Under the pieces are notes generated by a model that saw only the letters and a program-made list of their open reading frames with translations, made no database searches and was not told where the DNA came from. Below are positions 55,258 through 57,272 of a DNA stretch of 57,272 nucleotides, piece after piece. Made by a program: the position numbers and the translations under genes. Position 1 is the stretch's first letter. Each line of letters starts with the position of its first letter. The DNA lies in contig JABDMI010000059.1 of assembly GCA_013001575.1 (NCBI GenBank), forward strand, positions 1-57,272. The letters run 5' to 3'. Source of the DNA: Gammaproteobacteria bacterium (GTDB taxonomy: Bacteria > Pseudomonadota > Gammaproteobacteria > Steroidobacterales > JABDMI01).

Positions 55258-57264
55258 ATGCTTACGTCAAATTTAACGCCGATGATCCTGGGGGCAGTCG
55301 GTTTATTGGGTGCATTTATTTTGTACTCGATCATCATAAAATCACCTGCCGGTGAAGGCAAAGTTGCCAAGATCGCCGAACAGATCCATTCGGGCGCCAT
55401 GGCCTTTATGCGTCGTGAATACTTGCTGTTGTGGGGATTCGCCGCAGTCATCATGCTGGTTATGGGCTTTAGTGATCTGGGCTGGGACACCTCCTTTGCA
55501 TTTTTGGTGGGCGCCTTATGTTCGTCGGTTGCCGGTTTTATCGGAATGTACACCGCGACCCGCGCCAATGTTCGCACAACCGTGGCAGCGCATGAGAAGG
55601 GCGCTGGCGCAGCCTTGCAAATAGCCTTTTACGGCGGCTCGGTCATGGGTTTGACGATTGCCGCCATGGGTCTTTTGGGCCTGGGCTTTTTGTACTACAT
55701 CTATGGCGGAACCCCGGAAGGCGCTGAAACAATTCACGGTTTCGGTATGGGCGCTTCTTTAGTGGCGCTATTCTCGCGGGTTGGCGGCGGTATTTTTACC
55801 AAGTCAGCCGACGTCGGTGCCGACCTGGTCGGTAAAGTTGAAGCCGGTATTCCGGAAGACGATCCACGTAACCCGGCTGTGATCGCGGACAACGTTGGTG
55901 ACAACGTCGGCGACGTTGCCGGTATGGGTTCGGATATTTTTGAATCCTATTGTGGTTCCATGATCGCGAGTATTGCGATTGCCTCAACCATGGCGGCCGA
56001 TGTTATTGCCGATATGGGCATGCGTCAAAACCTGATGAGCTTGCCCTTAATGCTCGCTTCAGTGGGTTTGATCTGCTCGATCATAGGTATATTTATGGTC
56101 AAATTCTTTTCTTCCAGTGAACCTGCCAAAGCCTTGCGTATCGGTACCTTTGGAAGTGCGGTGATCTTCCTGGTCGCGGCTTATCTGGTGGTTTCAAAAA
56201 TGGGTATTTCCAACGGCGTGTACTACGCGGTACTGCTTGGTACTGTGGGTGGTGTGGTCATCGGATTGATCACCGAATATTACACCGGCGGTGCGCCAGT
56301 CAAGAAAATTGCCAAAGACGGTGAAACCGGACCAGCCACAGTAATGATCTCGGGCTTGGCCATCGGTATGCAATCGGTGGTGATTCCGGTCTTGACCATT
56401 TGTATCATCATTTTCTTTGCCGATAAATTTGCCGGCTTATACGGCGTGGGCATTGCCGCCGTTGGTATGTTGGCCACGGTTGGTATCACCATGGCCATCG
56501 ATGCCTACGGCCCGGTCGCTGATAATGCCGGTGGTATTGCCGAAATGGCAGGACTCGGTGCAGAGACCCGCAAGATCACCGACTCGCTGGACGAAGTGGG
56601 TAATACCACCGCCGCGATTGGTAAAGGTTTCGCGATCGGGGCTGCGGCTCTGGCGGCCTTGGCCTTGATCACGGCTTTCATCGAAGTGGTTTCACATCAC
56701 AATCCGGACTTTGCCTTATTGATCAATAATCCGATCGTACTTATCGGAATGTTCATTGGTGCGGTGTTCCCGTTCCTGGTGAGTTCCATCACCATGCGCG
56801 CGGTGGGTGACGCGGCTTTCGACATGATCAAGGAAGTACGCCGACAATTCAAAGAGATCCCGGGTCTACTTGAAGGCACCGCCGAGCCAGACACGGTGCG
56901 TTGTATCGAGATCGCAACCAACGCCGCCTTGCGTCGTATGTTCTTGCCGGGTCTACTCGCGGTTCTAGGACCCGTTGTGGTCGGTTTCGGACTTGGCGCG
57001 GAAGCGCTGGGTGGCATGCTCGGTGGTGGCTTGCTGGGCTGTGTGATGATGGCGCTGATGATGGCGAATGCCGGCGGCGCCTGGGATAACGCCAAGAAAT
57101 ACATTGAAAAAGGTAATCATGGTGGCAAGGGCTCGGTTGCGCATAAAGCCGCCGTGGTTGGTGACACCGTTGGTGATCCGTTCAAGGATACCTCGGGGCC
57201 TTCCATGAATATTTTGATCAACGTAATGGCAATTGTGAGTTTGGTCATAGCGCCTTTGCTATAA
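55258..57264 (+). CDS. hppA: K+-dependent membrane-bound pyrophosphatase (ion-pumping)
   Basis: Uses pyrophosphate hydrolysis to pump H+ or Na+ across the inner membrane. 668 aa, about 16 membrane segments, complete to the TAA at 57262. Signature motifs [11 protein letters not shown] and [19 protein letters not shown] bind Mg-PPi. The K+-selectivity site reads [10 protein letters not shown]: Ala452 and Gly455 where K+-independent enzymes have Lys and Thr, so the K+-dependent class is indicated. H+ versus Na+ specificity cannot be read with confidence. Monocistronic; the ATG at 55258 follows AAGGGGACG. Confidence 0.95.
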   Translation: MLTSNLTPMILGAVGLLGAFILYSIIIKSPAGEGKVAKIAEQIHSGAMAFMRREYLLLWGFAAVIMLVMGFSDLGWDTSFAFLVGALCSSVAGFIGMYTATRANVRTTVAAHEKGAGAALQIAFYGGSVMGLTIAAMGLLGLGFLYYIYGGTPEGAETIHGFGMGASLVALFSRVGGGIFTKSADVGADLVGKVEAGIPEDDPRNPAVIADNVGDNVGDVAGMGSDIFESYCGSMIASIAIASTMAADVIADMGMRQNLMSLPLMLASVGLICSIIGIFMVKFFSSSEPAKALRIGTFGSAVIFLVAAYLVVSKMGISNGVYYAVLLGTVGGVVIGLITEYYTGGAPVKKIAKDGETGPATVMISGLAIGMQSVVIPVLTICIIIFFADKFAGLYGVGIAAVGMLATVGITMAIDAYGPVADNAGGIAEMAGLGAETRKITDSLDEVGNTTAAIGKGFAIGAAALAALALITAFIEVVSHHNPDFALLINNPIVLIGMFIGAVFPFLVSSITMRAVGDAAFDMIKEVRRQFKEIPGLLEGTAEPDTVRCIEIATNAALRRMFLPGLLAVLGPVVVGFGLGAEALGGMLGGGLLGCVMMALMMANAGGAWDNAKKYIEKGNHGGKGSVAHKAAVVGDTVGDPFKDTSGPSMNILINVMAIVSLVIAPLL

Positions 57265-57272
57265 TACGAGCT

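Overview
The window reads as contiguous chromosome from a gammaproteobacterium of moderate GC content. Two conserved gene orders support this: the run dsbD / tlpA-like / aroQ / accB / accC / prmA / dusB / fis / purH / purD, and the divergent rhlB beside trxA-rho. glnE close to the LPS-core genes hldE and waaA also fits. groESL carries a near-consensus CIRCE operator, so this lineage should have HrcA, unlike the enterics. I cannot name the genus. I found no tRNA, rRNA, CRISPR array, insertion sequence, integrase or prophage.

Layout. 1-4.7 kb: a nucleotidase (yrfG), rhlB, then trxA-rho, in which Rho has a basic N-terminal extension overlapping the trxA stop codon. 4.7-6.7 kb: a lipoprotein, a small membrane protein and a TSUP permease. 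6.7-15.8 kb: a long minus-strand block for purine synthesis (purD, purH), fis and dusB, prmA fused to a zinc-ribbon/DUF3426 membrane protein, accC, accB and aroQ. 15.9-19 kb: a TlpA-like thioredoxin and an enlarged DsbD with two N-terminal periplasmic domains. 19-21.8 kb: a cluster of palindromic repeats followed by groES-groEL. 21.9-23.9 kb: a lipoprotein with a probably leaderless mRNA, greB preceded by a 12-bp minisatellite, and a secreted protein of unknown function.

24-28.3 kb is the least explained part. Three paralogous genes of a family I do not recognise flank a minus-strand yfdX-hsp20 pair. Hsp20 and YfdX proteins also occur together in the 'locus of heat resistance' islands, so the five genes may form a proteostasis or stress module. 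Two of the three paralogs have a short leader ORF that abuts or overlaps the main start codon. A 72-nt stem-loop lies between the second paralog and hsp20.

28.3-40.2 kb holds a large DUF349 protein, a run of small membrane and unknown genes (YCII, DUF819 and others), an acetyltransferase, a lipoprotein with a methyltransferase-like fold, a glycosyltransferase/methyltransferase pair, an S9 peptidase and an Asp-rich secreted protein. 40.2-49.6 kb runs from glnE through LPS inner-core and lipid A genes (two glycosyltransferases, kdkA, lpxL-like, hldE, waaA). 49.7-52.2 kb encodes a TolC-type outer-membrane protein with a clear promoter/dyad, a rhodanese and a Pcm-like protein. 52.7-57.3 kb has a PAS-PAS-GGDEF-EAL signalling protein and a K+-dependent membrane pyrophosphatase (hppA).

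All calls come from reading translations and DNA by eye. Functions rest on recognised motifs and gene order; no database search was run.
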